Below, piece by piece: positions 55,091 to 64,000 of a stretch of DNA of 64,000 nucleotides. The DNA is taken from positions 124,001 through 188,000 of the forward strand of contig NEED01000075.1 of assembly GCA_002110465.1 (NCBI GenBank), given 5' to 3'. Position 1 is the stretch's first letter. Every line of letters starts with the position of its first letter. The notes beneath the pieces are model-generated. The model did no database searches, was not told where the DNA came from, and saw nothing but the letters and a program-made list of their open reading frames with translations. Made by a program: the position numbers and the translations under genes. Origin of the DNA: an unicellular cyanobacterium SU2 (GTDB lineage Bacteria > Cyanobacteriota > Cyanobacteriia > Cyanobacteriales > Microcystaceae).

Positions 55091-55231
55091 ACGATATATA
55101 TTACTTAATAATGTATCTAAATATTTATAACTAGAGTTCTTAGCATTTTAAATACTTACAAAAATCTCTAATTTAGGAAATCTTCAAGTATTCCGATTCT
55201 ATCGAACTTGCCCCGTAAAAGATTAAGATTA

Positions 55232-55252
55232 AGGTGGGCATTACCCACCCTA
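55232..55252 (+). repeat. GGTGGG/CCCACC hairpin repeat downstream of chlN
   Basis: GGTGGG-CATTA-CCCACC just after the chlN stop. It may act as a weak terminator or mRNA-stabilising hairpin. Similar AGGTGGGCAATGCCCACC words are common between cyanobacterial genes (recalled). Confidence 0.5.
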
Positions 55253-55259
55253 ATTAAAC

Positions 55260-56663
<1,404 letters not shown>

Positions 56664-57044
56664 CTATAGTTCTCCTTGTTGTATTTTTTGTCTAAGTTGT
56701 TCAAGTCCGTCTGTTTCTGGTGGTAATTCAGGAAATGATTTTGCTTTTTCTTCTTCTCGTTTTTTGATCTCTTTTTCAGGATCAAAATTTAATCCTAGAA
56801 CTTCTATCAGCTTATTTCCATCAGAATTAAGTTGACAAAAAGGTGGCATCCATAAAGATAATTTTGGTTCTAAAGCAGTAATTGCTCCTAGAATTATGTC
56901 AGCAGCAGGACGTTTACCATCATCGGGTGTTTTTTGCCACCATTTCCTAGAGTTCATTAAAGGTTTAATCCAAGAACGATTGTTTTGATAGTAATCTAAC
57001 CATTTATCAGGTAAAGTGGCTTTAATTTCTTCAAAAGTCATCAT
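56664..57044 (-). CDS. DUF5331 family hypothetical protein between chlL and chlN
   Basis: A 126-residue soluble protein with a Trp-rich start (MTFEEIKATLPDKWLDYYQNN, WIKPLMNS, RKWWQK) and a charged coiled-coil end. A gene of this kind between chlL and chlN is common in cyanobacteria. It is almost fused to chlN (three-base gap), so it is co-transcribed and probably serves the same pathway. Its role is unknown. Confidence 0.8.
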   Translation of the reverse strand: MMTFEEIKATLPDKWLDYYQNNRSWIKPLMNSRKWWQKTPDDGKRPAADIILGAITALEPKLSLWMPPFCQLNSDGNKLIEVLGLNFDPEKEIKKREEEKAKSFPELPPETDGLEQLRQKIQQGEL

Positions 57045-57200
57045 GAGAAATATCCTAATTAGTAAAATTTACTTTTAATATTCTCTCACTCAATAGGACT
57101 AAAATTTCCCAAGAAAACTTTCAAGTCAATGATGACAAGAATTGATTATTCGATAATTTTATTATGTAGAGACTTTTCATCAAATATCTCTACAAATCTG

Positions 57201-57261
57201 AGTTCGTAGTCAGGTCTTTAGACCCTCTTCCAAATTGCCCTAAAGGGCATACTACAAACCT
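57201..57261 (+). repeat. Dispersed double-hairpin repeat, full-length copy
   Basis: AGTTCGTAGTCAGGTCTTTA leads into GACCCT, then a short spacer, then GCCCTAAAGGGCATACTACA and AACCT. Terminal inverted ends are clear. It lies in the spacer between chlL and the DUF5331 gene and touches the chlL 3' end (stop at 57260). Confidence 0.75.
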
Positions 57262-58129
57262 AAACCATCATTAGATCCAACTCTTCCTCTTCAGTTTTAG
57301 GAGGCGTTTGAGGATTAAGATAAAAATCAGATAATAGGGTAAACAATTCCCGATCTTGAGCATCATTAGGAACCACCCCTTCTGGCATTGCTAATAATTG
57401 GTCAGCAATATTGAGATAGTAATTACAAACATACTCAAGAGAAGGATCTTTATCTGACATTTCAAACAGGGTTTTACCCTTAACACGAGATACCCGAATA
57501 TCTTCAATTAACGGTAAAATTTCTAACACAGGCATCGGAACCGCTTCTACATATTTATCAATTAAATCACGCTTAGAAGTACGATTTCCAATTAACCCTG
57601 CCAAACGTAACGGATGGGTTCTTGCTTTTTCCCGAACCGAAGCAGCAATACGGTTAGCAGCAAACAACGCATCAAAGCCATTATCCGTCACAATTAAGCA
57701 ATAATCTGCATAATTCAACGGTGCAGCAAACCCACCACAAACCACGTCACCCAACACATCAAATAGGATGACATCATACTCATCAAAGGCATTCAATTCC
57801 TTGAGTAATTTAACCGTTTCTCCAACAACATAACCGCCACAACCTGCACCGGCAGGAGGGCCACCTGCTTCCACGCAGTCAACCCCTGCATAGCCTTTGT
57901 AGATAACATCCTCAGGCCAAATATCCTCGTAGTGAAAGTCTTTTTCTTGCAGGGTATCGATAATAGTAGGAATAAGGAACCCAGTCAGGGTAAAAGTGCT
58001 GTCATGCTTGGGATCACAACCAATTTGTAAAACTTTCTTGCCGCGTTTGGCCAATGCTGTGGAAATATTGCAGCTTGTTGTAGATTTACCAATACCGCCT
58101 TTGCCGTAAACTGCCAGTGTTAAAGTCAA
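57260..58129 (-). CDS. chlL: Light-independent protochlorophyllide reductase ATP-binding protein (ChlL)
   Basis: ChlL is the NifH-like iron protein that passes electrons to ChlN/ChlB. The 289-residue product has the P-loop GKGGIGKS (9-16), [12 protein letters not shown], the two cysteines that hold the shared [4Fe-4S] cluster (in [11 protein letters not shown] and VVCGGFA), and [16 protein letters not shown]. Start codon is TTG at 58129, with AGGAG ten bases upstream. It heads the chlL-DUF5331-chlN cluster, although a repeat-bearing 215-bp spacer follows it. Confidence 0.97.
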   Translation of the reverse strand: MTLTLAVYGKGGIGKSTTSCNISTALAKRGKKVLQIGCDPKHDSTFTLTGFLIPTIIDTLQEKDFHYEDIWPEDVIYKGYAGVDCVEAGGPPAGAGCGGYVVGETVKLLKELNAFDEYDVILFDVLGDVVCGGFAAPLNYADYCLIVTDNGFDALFAANRIAASVREKARTHPLRLAGLIGNRTSKRDLIDKYVEAVPMPVLEILPLIEDIRVSRVKGKTLFEMSDKDPSLEYVCNYYLNIADQLLAMPEGVVPNDAQDRELFTLLSDFYLNPQTPPKTEEEELDLMMV

Positions 58130-58643
58130 GATTCGTTTTCTCCTGTTGAAGGTATCTCTTAATGCTTGTTTACTTATGGCTGCGTTAACTTGAATTGTAT
58201 TCGCAGTAGATTTCTCTAATCAATCTCATTGATCGAATTATGGGCTAACTTGCCAAGAAATAAAAGGTCACTCTCAAACAATTTAGGGTCTTAGAAAGAT
58301 TTTTTGAATTTAAAATAAATTTTTGTGGTTAAATAGCCGCTAAAATCATCTTAAACACTATCAAAAGTAATAATTTAGCTTTTTGTGTTATTTTCTTTAT
58401 TAAAAAGGAACAAAAAACAAAAATTATAGCTACCTCAGTTTAAATAAACCTAAAGAATAGTTATAACCTTTGATTGATCAAGATTTAAGGTTCGCGCAAG
58501 AACCTGATACTGAATATTTGAGATATAGGAGTTAATATTCATGGCAATAAATTCTATGGGATGATTAGCCACTGAAACTTTTTATAAAGAATTTTTACAG
58601 TTTAAACGAATCGAGATTTGATAAAGTATCCCTATCAGCCTCA
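58130..58643. promoter_or_regulatory. chlL upstream region
   Basis: About 510 bp of AT-rich DNA between divergent chlL and a small membrane gene. No frame or repeat is convincing. The chlL ribosome site (AGGAG on the minus strand) lies at its left edge; promoter boxes are not clear. Confidence 0.45.
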
Positions 58644-58664
58644 GTGAAACTCAATTTATCGTTT

Positions 58665-58862
58665 ATGAGTCAACCCACTCGTCCTAAGACTGCTTCTTTC
58701 CCCTATCTGTTTATTCTGTCGTTGTTGGTGACACTAACCATCTATATTCTGAGAGGAATAGGAATTTTAAGCTTTCTTCCTGGGGGAATCATTCTCGTAT
58801 TGATAGCCATCTCCATTGTCTTAGGCATTTTTTATAGCAGGCAAGGGACTAGACGTTTTTAA
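58665..58862 (+). CDS. Small hypothetical membrane protein
   Basis: About 65 residues from the ATG at 58665 (MSQPTRPKTASF); a GTG at 58644 would add seven. Two hydrophobic helices (about 12-30 and 36-55, FLPGGIILVLIAISIVLGIFY) end in a basic tail RQGTRRF. I do not recognise it. Such two-helix proteins are common in cyanobacteria. Confidence 0.55.
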   Translation: MSQPTRPKTASFPYLFILSLLVTLTIYILRGIGILSFLPGGIILVLIAISIVLGIFYSRQGTRRF

Positions 58863-58990
58863 GGCAAAGAGGGCGTAAAATACTGTTAATATAAAGTTCT
58901 TCAACATTTAGATCTTAACTATTGGTAGAACAGAACGTCTTAACCAATGACCTTTGTTTTACCATGCACCTTGATTAATAACCAGAAATT

Positions 58991-59929
58991 ATGACTGGAA
59001 AAGTATTAGATGGTAATCCGGCCGCCTTTCTCATTCTTATCCTTCCCCTAGCGGCAGGGATCGTTTTATTGTATAAAGCTTGGCTATGGATTCTAGGAGT
59101 GGTAGGTTTAACCATTCTCTGGAAAGCTTGGGACAATTATCAATGGCAACAGTGGTGTTTTGAGATGAATCCCATTTTCAATGAGTTGCTACAAGCAAAC
59201 CAGGGGTGTCTCACCGCGATGGATGTATCCTTGAAAGCGAATCTTACTGCTAGAAGTGCTAACCGATTTCTTACTAGAAAAGCTCAGGAATATGGGGCGT
59301 ATTGCAAAGAGTTACCCGATCAAGGTAAGGTTTACTATTTTATTACCGCCAGTACCCTAGGTAGTATTTTTGATGATAGCGAACCCTCAATTGAAGACTC
59401 AGAAGAGATTGAAACCTTACCTAACAGCACGAATCCTGAAATCCTTCCAAAAGCTTCTGAAACTAAGACTGAAATCCCCCCAAAAAGTCCTGAAACTAGA
59501 GTAGTAGAAGAACCTTCTAGCACAGCAACAAGTCCATTTTCACAACTCGCTGAACTCAAAGAAGAGAGACAAAAGTTGAGCCAAACGGCTAGTGAGGCAT
59601 CCCCTGATCTTCAACCAGAAACAGTTCCTGAAACGACTCCAGAGAGTTCATTATCTAGTCCTCTGAGTGAAACTAACCCTGAACCAGGAATAAGTAGTGA
59701 AACACCCCCAGAAAGTTCATTAACTGAGGATAAAACAGCGAAAAAAGAAGGTAAATTATCTTTAATTCAAGTAGATTTAGCTAAGCGTTTGGACACGACC
59801 CCGAGTACCATTGGCAGACGAAAAACCGATTCCAATTTTCCTGAATGGAGTCAAAGCAAAGATCCTGAAGGAATTGCTTGGAAATATTTGCGAAAATCAA
59901 GACTATTTGTTCCAGTGGATACGAATTAA
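58991..59929 (+). CDS. Hypothetical protein with membrane N-terminus and C-terminal helix-turn-helix-like domain
   Basis: A 312-residue protein. Two hydrophobic helices (about 12-45) are followed by a winged-helix-like region (MDVSLKANLTARSANRFLTRKAQEYGAY). A long Pro/Glu/Ser-rich low-complexity linker (about 125-250) follows, with repeated PE(T/S)xPESS words. A C-terminal segment LSLIQVDLAKRLDTTPSTIG looks like a DNA-binding helix-turn-helix. It could be a membrane-tethered regulator, but this is inference. The family seems restricted to cyanobacteria. Confidence 0.65.
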   Translation: MTGKVLDGNPAAFLILILPLAAGIVLLYKAWLWILGVVGLTILWKAWDNYQWQQWCFEMNPIFNELLQANQGCLTAMDVSLKANLTARSANRFLTRKAQEYGAYCKELPDQGKVYYFITASTLGSIFDDSEPSIEDSEEIETLPNSTNPEILPKASETKTEIPPKSPETRVVEEPSSTATSPFSQLAELKEERQKLSQTASEASPDLQPETVPETTPESSLSSPLSETNPEPGISSETPPESSLTEDKTAKKEGKLSLIQVDLAKRLDTTPSTIGRRKTDSNFPEWSQSKDPEGIAWKYLRKSRLFVPVDTN

Positions 59930-60022
59930 CGGTTAAACAGGAATGGGCAATAGAAAACTGTTCCCCGTTCCCTGTTTCCCTTTCCCTATGTCTACTCAAA
60001 GACTTTTTGCCACAAACCCGAC

Positions 60023-60868
60023 TTAAAGTTTGGGTAAATGAGTTTCTGGATCTTGAGCAACCCAACCCACAGGAAACTTATAACGAACTTCAAAATGTAG
60101 ATGGGGTTCTAATAAGTCTGGCTGACCTGTTTCCCCCACATAGCCCACCACATCGCCCCCTTTAACTGTTTGACCTATTTTGACTTCAAATCGACTCAAA
60201 TGAGCATAACGGGTCTGTCTTCCATTACCATGATCGACCACGACTAAAAAGCCGTAGGTTCCTTCTTGGGCAGCAAATATCACCTTTCCGGTATCTGCGG
60301 CCAAGACAGGAGTGCCAACCTCAGCTAATAAATCTATTCCACCATGAAAAAAAGACTGTCCTGTAGTTGAATCACTATGCCATCCATAGGCTAACCCGAC
60401 TCTAGCGACGGAGGGTAACGGATATCTCTGAAGTCCTGTATAGTCTTCTTGTCTAGTCTCTTCTCCAGTCTGCCAATTAACCCCAGGAATATAGACGACG
60501 GTAGGGGTTTTGACACAACCATTAATTTCAAATAAGACATCCGCACGGATACCATAAGCTGTTGCTAAATCCTTCCAAGTTGCGCCATTAGGAACTGTTA
60601 CCCGAATCCCATTAAAGGGAGGAATCAGGATTTCTTGGCCAACCTGAACCGACCCCCCTTTTAAACTTGGATTGAGTCGGATCAACGTTTCGGGAATTAA
60701 ATTATAATTTTGGGCGATACTAGGGAGAGTTTCCCCCAAAACAACCTGATGACGTTGTAGACGAGATAAAACCGGATCAGGACACAGTTGAGAGTCAGGA
60801 CTTTGGGCAATAGTAAAAATAGGAGGAACTAGGGAGACGAGAAGGGTTAAGAACAGTTCGCTACTCAC
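60023..60868 (-). CDS. LysM and M23 metallopeptidase protein
   Basis: A 281-residue exported wall enzyme. A signal peptide (about 1-21) is followed by a LysM-like domain (about 38-82: HQVVLGETLPSIAQNYNLIPETLIRLN), a second degenerate LysM (about 90-120), and an M23/LytM domain from about 150. The zinc motifs are FFHGGIDLL (H and D) and PHLHFEVRY. It should cut peptidoglycan cross-bridges or act as an amidase activator. It is six bases downstream of hom on the same strand. Confidence 0.88.
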   Translation of the reverse strand: MSSELFLTLLVSLVPPIFTIAQSPDSQLCPDPVLSRLQRHQVVLGETLPSIAQNYNLIPETLIRLNPSLKGGSVQVGQEILIPPFNGIRVTVPNGATWKDLATAYGIRADVLFEINGCVKTPTVVYIPGVNWQTGEETRQEDYTGLQRYPLPSVARVGLAYGWHSDSTTGQSFFHGGIDLLAEVGTPVLAADTGKVIFAAQEGTYGFLVVVDHGNGRQTRYAHLSRFEVKIGQTVKGGDVVGYVGETGQPDLLEPHLHFEVRYKFPVGWVAQDPETHLPKL

Positions 60869-60873
60869 AAGAC

Positions 60874-62190
60874 CTACAACACTCGTAAAATACTGGGGAT
60901 ACTCTTAATTGCCTCTAGGGAGCGGATTTCATCTAAAGCTGTGCGGAAGTTTCCTTCACAAACATGGTGAGTGACAACGACAATTTCGGCGAGTTCCCCT
61001 TGAAACCCAATTTGTACTACAGACTCTAAACTGACTTGATGGTTCCCAAAACTCGTGCCTAGATGACCGATTACCCCTGGTACATCTCCCGTTAGAAAGC
61101 GGGCATAAAAACGGGTTTCAATGGCTTCGATGGGGGTAATTTGACAATAATGTTGGTGAACGCAACTCAACAATGGATCAAGGGTTTGGGTTTGACCATT
61201 GCTTTTGAGAATCGCCACAATATTCATGATATCCGAAACGACCGCGCTGGCTGTTGGACCTGAACCTGCCCCTGGACCATAAAACATCACTTGTCCGAGG
61301 GGGTCTCCTTCAACCAAAATGGCATTGTTTACTCCATTAATATTGGCTAAGGGATGGGATTTAGGCACTAGGGTAGGATGAACCCGTAGTTGAAGGGTAT
61401 CAGACTCTGTTCCCCCTAATCCTTTGGCGATCGCTAATAGTTTAATCACAAACCCTAATTTATCTGCATAGGCAATATCGGCGGCACTTACTTGGCGAAT
61501 TCCCTCACAGTAGACATCCTCTCGTTGCACCCGTCCCCCAAATCCGAGGGAGGCAAGAATAGCGATTTTATCGGCCGCATCTAACCCATCCACATCGGCG
61601 GTGGGATCAGCTTCCGCGTAACCTAACCGTTGCGCTTCGGCTAAAACATCGGTAAAATCTGCCCCTGCGGTAGTCATTTGGGTCAGGATATAGTTAGTGG
61701 TTCCGTTGACAATACCGATAATATTGGTGATCCGGTTAGCCCCTAAAGATTGTTTGAGGGGTTTAATAATGGGAATTCCCCCACCAACCGCCGCTTCTAG
61801 GAGAACATAGACCCCCGCACGGTTGGCTGCTTCGTAGATTTCATCCCCGTGACGGGCAATAACCGCTTTATTGGCGGTGACAACGTGCTTTCCTTGGTCA
61901 ATAGCTTGGAGGATCAGCGATCGCGCTGGTTCTAATCCCCCCAATAATTCCACCACAATCTCAATTTCTGGGTTAGTGACAATGGCTTCTAAGTCTGTCG
62001 TGATCACCCCCGGAGGCAGTTGAATAGGACGGGCTTTCTCTGGCGATCGCACCCCCACTTGACTGATCAAAATTTCTTTTAACAGAGGATTTCGCCCTGA
62101 TGGATCAACCAATATTTGGGCGGTTCCTGCGCCTACTGTTCCCAAACCGAGTAAACCAATCTTAAAGGCCACCACTCTACTCCTAATCAT
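60874..62190 (-). CDS. hom: Homoserine dehydrogenase
   Basis: Reduces aspartate semialdehyde to homoserine with NAD(P)H, leading to threonine and methionine. The 438-residue product has the Rossmann motif GLLGLGTVGAGTA, the catalytic domain (VTANKAVIARHG; GIVNGTTNYILTQM; ADPTADVDGLDAADK) and a C-terminal ACT domain from about 355 (RFYARFLTGDVPGVIGHLG) for feedback by threonine. The first eight residues (MIRSRVVA) may be extra, since GTG/ATG choices exist. Confidence 0.95.
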   Translation of the reverse strand: MIRSRVVAFKIGLLGLGTVGAGTAQILVDPSGRNPLLKEILISQVGVRSPEKARPIQLPPGVITTDLEAIVTNPEIEIVVELLGGLEPARSLILQAIDQGKHVVTANKAVIARHGDEIYEAANRAGVYVLLEAAVGGGIPIIKPLKQSLGANRITNIIGIVNGTTNYILTQMTTAGADFTDVLAEAQRLGYAEADPTADVDGLDAADKIAILASLGFGGRVQREDVYCEGIRQVSAADIAYADKLGFVIKLLAIAKGLGGTESDTLQLRVHPTLVPKSHPLANINGVNNAILVEGDPLGQVMFYGPGAGSGPTASAVVSDIMNIVAILKSNGQTQTLDPLLSCVHQHYCQITPIEAIETRFYARFLTGDVPGVIGHLGTSFGNHQVSLESVVQIGFQGELAEIVVVTHHVCEGNFRTALDEIRSLEAIKSIPSILRVL

Positions 62191-62330
62191 CCTTTCTTTG
62201 ATCTAGATTAACGGTTTTTGGCAGTAGTTTCCTAAGAATTTGAAGTTTTCAGGGACGAATCAGAAATTTTGAACTTATTTTAATTGACTTATTAAGATTA
62301 AGTTATTGAACCGATTAAAGGAGCGATCGC

Positions 62331-62894
62331 ATGGTCAAAACAGCACACAAACCAATCACTTTAGAAGAATTTTTAGAACTTCCTGAAACCCAACCTCCTA
62401 GTGAATATATCAATGGTCAGATTATCCAAAAACCGATGCCCCAAGGAAAACATAGCCGTCTGCAAGCAAAATTAGTCACTGCTATGAATAATATTGCTGA
62501 ATCTCAAAAGATTGCTTATGCTTTTCCTGAGTTAGGTTGTACTTTTGGCGGAAGGGTAATAGTTCCTGATATTGTCGTGTTGCGTTGGGAAAAAATTCCC
62601 CTTGATGAAAATGGGGATATTGCTAATGTTATTGTGACTTATCCAGATTGGACAATTGAAATCTTATCTCCTGATCAAAGCGTGACCAAAGTAACGGGAA
62701 ATATTCTACATTGTTTGAATCAGGGAACTACTTTAGGGTGGTTAATTGATCCAGCCACTCGCTCAATTCTCATTTTTCCGGCTAATCAACAACCACAACT
62801 ATTAGAAAATCCCGAAGATATCTTATTAGTTCCTGAATTTTTAGAGAATCTCACTTTAACCGTAGAAGATGTTTTTAACTGGTTAAAATTATAA
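62331..62894 (+). CDS. Uma2 family (DUF820) endonuclease-like protein
   Basis: A 187-residue protein with a restriction-endonuclease-like core. PPSEYINGQIIQKP, HSRLQAKLVTAMN, VPDIVVLRW (catalytic Asp) and WTIEILSPDQS (catalytic Glu region) are in family order. These genes are present in many copies in cyanobacteria; their biological role is not settled. A HIP1 octamer overlaps the ribosome site (GGAGCGATCGC before ATG). A truncated relative lies at 7867-8007. Confidence 0.87.
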   Translation: MVKTAHKPITLEEFLELPETQPPSEYINGQIIQKPMPQGKHSRLQAKLVTAMNNIAESQKIAYAFPELGCTFGGRVIVPDIVVLRWEKIPLDENGDIANVIVTYPDWTIEILSPDQSVTKVTGNILHCLNQGTTLGWLIDPATRSILIFPANQQPQLLENPEDILLVPEFLENLTLTVEDVFNWLKL

Positions 62895-62903
62895 ATTTAC
62901 GAG

Positions 62904-64000
62904 TTAGAATTTGTCGGAATTCCAAAGGGTAAGACCTTCAAGCGATCGCTGTTTTGGCTTTTGACCAAGTAAAGAAATTAATAGACCTAAAATAATAGCA
63001 AAAGGGGCGGCGATCGCTGATTGCCAAATTCCTGGAAAGCTAAACCAACCAAAGGTTGAACCCGCCGTTAAAAGAGCGACTGAAGCGATAGTTCCGTAAA
63101 ATGCTCCTGTTGCATTAACACGAGGAACAAGAACCCCCATCAGGAAAATTCCCAGTAACGGACCCAAAAACATCGCCGTATATTTAACTAAAAACGGAAG
63201 TAAAGATTCTTGTGTTGAAGCCACATAAAACGCTGAAAGAATGCCAAGTATACCCCAAACGATAATTAACCCTTGAGCCACCTTCAAAGACTGTGATTCA
63301 CTGGGTTTTAATTTAGAGTAACGCTGGTAAAAGTCAACTGTCATGCAAGTAGCTAAAGAATGAAGGGCAGAATCAATTGATGACATGGCCGCCGCAAAAA
63401 TAGCTGCCACTAAAAATCCTGATGCACCTGGAGGAACTTGATTAACAATAAAATGGGACAGAATTCCATCGGGTTTTACACCATCAGGCAATCCACCATT
63501 CAGGGCATAATAACCAAACAAAAGAACCCCAAGTAAAAGGGTAGCTGCCACCCCAATAAAACCGGAGAACCATCCTAACAAAATTGCCTTACGTGCAGAT
63601 TTAATATCGGCACAAGAAACATAACGCTGAACAGATTGTTGGTTAGTTCCTGCAACAGCAAAAGCCAGTATTCCATAGGCACATAAAGCCGTTGGTAGCG
63701 ATCGAATAGATGCCGGTTCCCAAGATGGGTTAACGACGACTAATTTTCCTCCTTCTCCTGCCGCTTCCCACAATTGTCCAAACCCACCAGAGACGCTTGA
63801 GACAGCTGCCCAAATTCCTGCACCTAAACCAACAAAAATCATGACAAACTGAAGTACATCAGTCCAAACCACGGCTGTAATGCCACCTGTTGCGGTATAA
63901 ACCACTGAGACAATACCAACAAGTAGTATTGCGTTATAAAGAGGAAGTCCTGTTACCGTTGCAACAACGAGGGATGCAGCGTATAAAAGCCCTCCTAACC
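62904..64000 (-). CDS. Sodium:solute symporter (SSS family), N-terminus beyond window edge
   Basis: A membrane transporter driven by a sodium gradient. The frame is open from the stop at 62904 to base 64000, about 365 residues, without the true start. The part outside the internal GTG at 63905 reads LGGLLYAASLVVATVTG and continues the same protein. YTATGGITAVVWTDVLQFVMI is the family signature, and ten or so helices are visible. The substrate (sugar, amino acid, other) is not clear. Confidence 0.88.
   Translation of the reverse strand, partial: LGGLLYAASLVVATVTGLPLYNAILLVGIVSVVYTATGGITAVVWTDVLQFVMIFVGLGAGIWAAVSSVSGGFGQLWEAAGEGGKLVVVNPSWEPASIRSLPTALCAYGILAFAVAGTNQQSVQRYVSCADIKSARKAILLGWFSGFIGVAATLLLGVLLFGYYALNGGLPDGVKPDGILSHFIVNQVPPGASGFLVAAIFAAAMSSIDSALHSLATCMTVDFYQRYSKLKPSESQSLKVAQGLIIVWGILGILSAFYVASTQESLLPFLVKYTAMFLGPLLGIFLMGVLVPRVNATGAFYGTIASVALLTAGSTFGWFSFPGIWQSAIAAPFAIILGLLISLLGQKPKQRSLEGLTLWNSDKF

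Overview
The window is about 64 kb of a cyanobacterial chromosome. It carries photosystem genes (psaD, psbB, psbT), the dark-operative protochlorophyllide reductase genes chlL and chlN, a cyanobacterial glucolipid synthase, and more than 40 copies by eye of the palindrome GCGATCGC (HIP1), where one or two would be expected by chance. The base composition is AT-rich. Gene content and HIP1 density point to a unicellular Chroococcales-type organism of the Cyanothece/Crocosphaera group. I cannot name the species from sequence alone.

Layout. 1-9.3 kb is mostly minus strand: partial trpE, psaD, an hpnA-like epimerase with an ABC ATPase, a GFA-type zinc protein, a YebC regulator, a small membrane protein with an SF2 helicase, a Uma2 relic and proA. 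9.7-18.4 kb holds an orphan gene, speE, a fused cbiG-cobJ cobalamin gene, psbB, psbT, nrdR, a structured RNA candidate, and rpsA with a structured leader. 18.5-25 kb holds a GT2 glucolipid synthase, a desaturase/SDR fusion, a higBA toxin-antitoxin pair, a homocysteine S-methyltransferase and a type II NADH dehydrogenase. 25.1-35.9 kb holds two DUF2231 membrane proteins and ctaC, then an island of membrane genes (MscS-type channel, a beta-barrel protein, DUF389, MarC and a GluR0-like glutamate-gated K+ channel), then ctaD and ctaE. 36-44.5 kb holds msrA, a yeast-like cytosine deaminase, an ECF-type ATPase, a NYN nuclease, tRNA-Glu, a serpin, an ExbB/ExbD pair, a PotD-like lipoprotein, yidD and a mannose-isomerase-type cupin. 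44.7-54.7 kb holds a coiled-coil protein ending in a GUN4 domain, a WGR/beta-propeller protein, a GyrA/ParC-type topoisomerase subunit, a response regulator, a SpoIID-like protein and an AI-2E family permease. 54.7-64 kb holds a Lin0512 protein, chlN-DUF5331-chlL, two hypothetical membrane proteins, a LysM/M23 peptidase, hom, a Uma2 nuclease and a partial sodium:solute symporter.

How the genes work together. The clearest functional unit is the terminal oxidase. The CtaC subunit has lost the CuA ligands and CtaD has a YSHPAVY motif in place of GHPEVY. This fits the cyanobacterial alternative (quinol-type) oxidase rather than a cytochrome c oxidase, and the nearby NDH-2 could feed it electrons through the quinone pool. 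chlL and chlN, with a small gene between them, support chlorophyll synthesis in the dark. No CRISPR array, prophage or intact insertion sequence was seen.

The items most worth a second look are the ~310-nt folded RNA between nrdR and rpsA, a family of ~60-bp double-hairpin repeats scattered between genes, a possible transposon right-end relic next to tRNA-Glu, the attenuator-like leader of the serpin gene, and the GUN4 protein with three near-identical 99-residue repeats.
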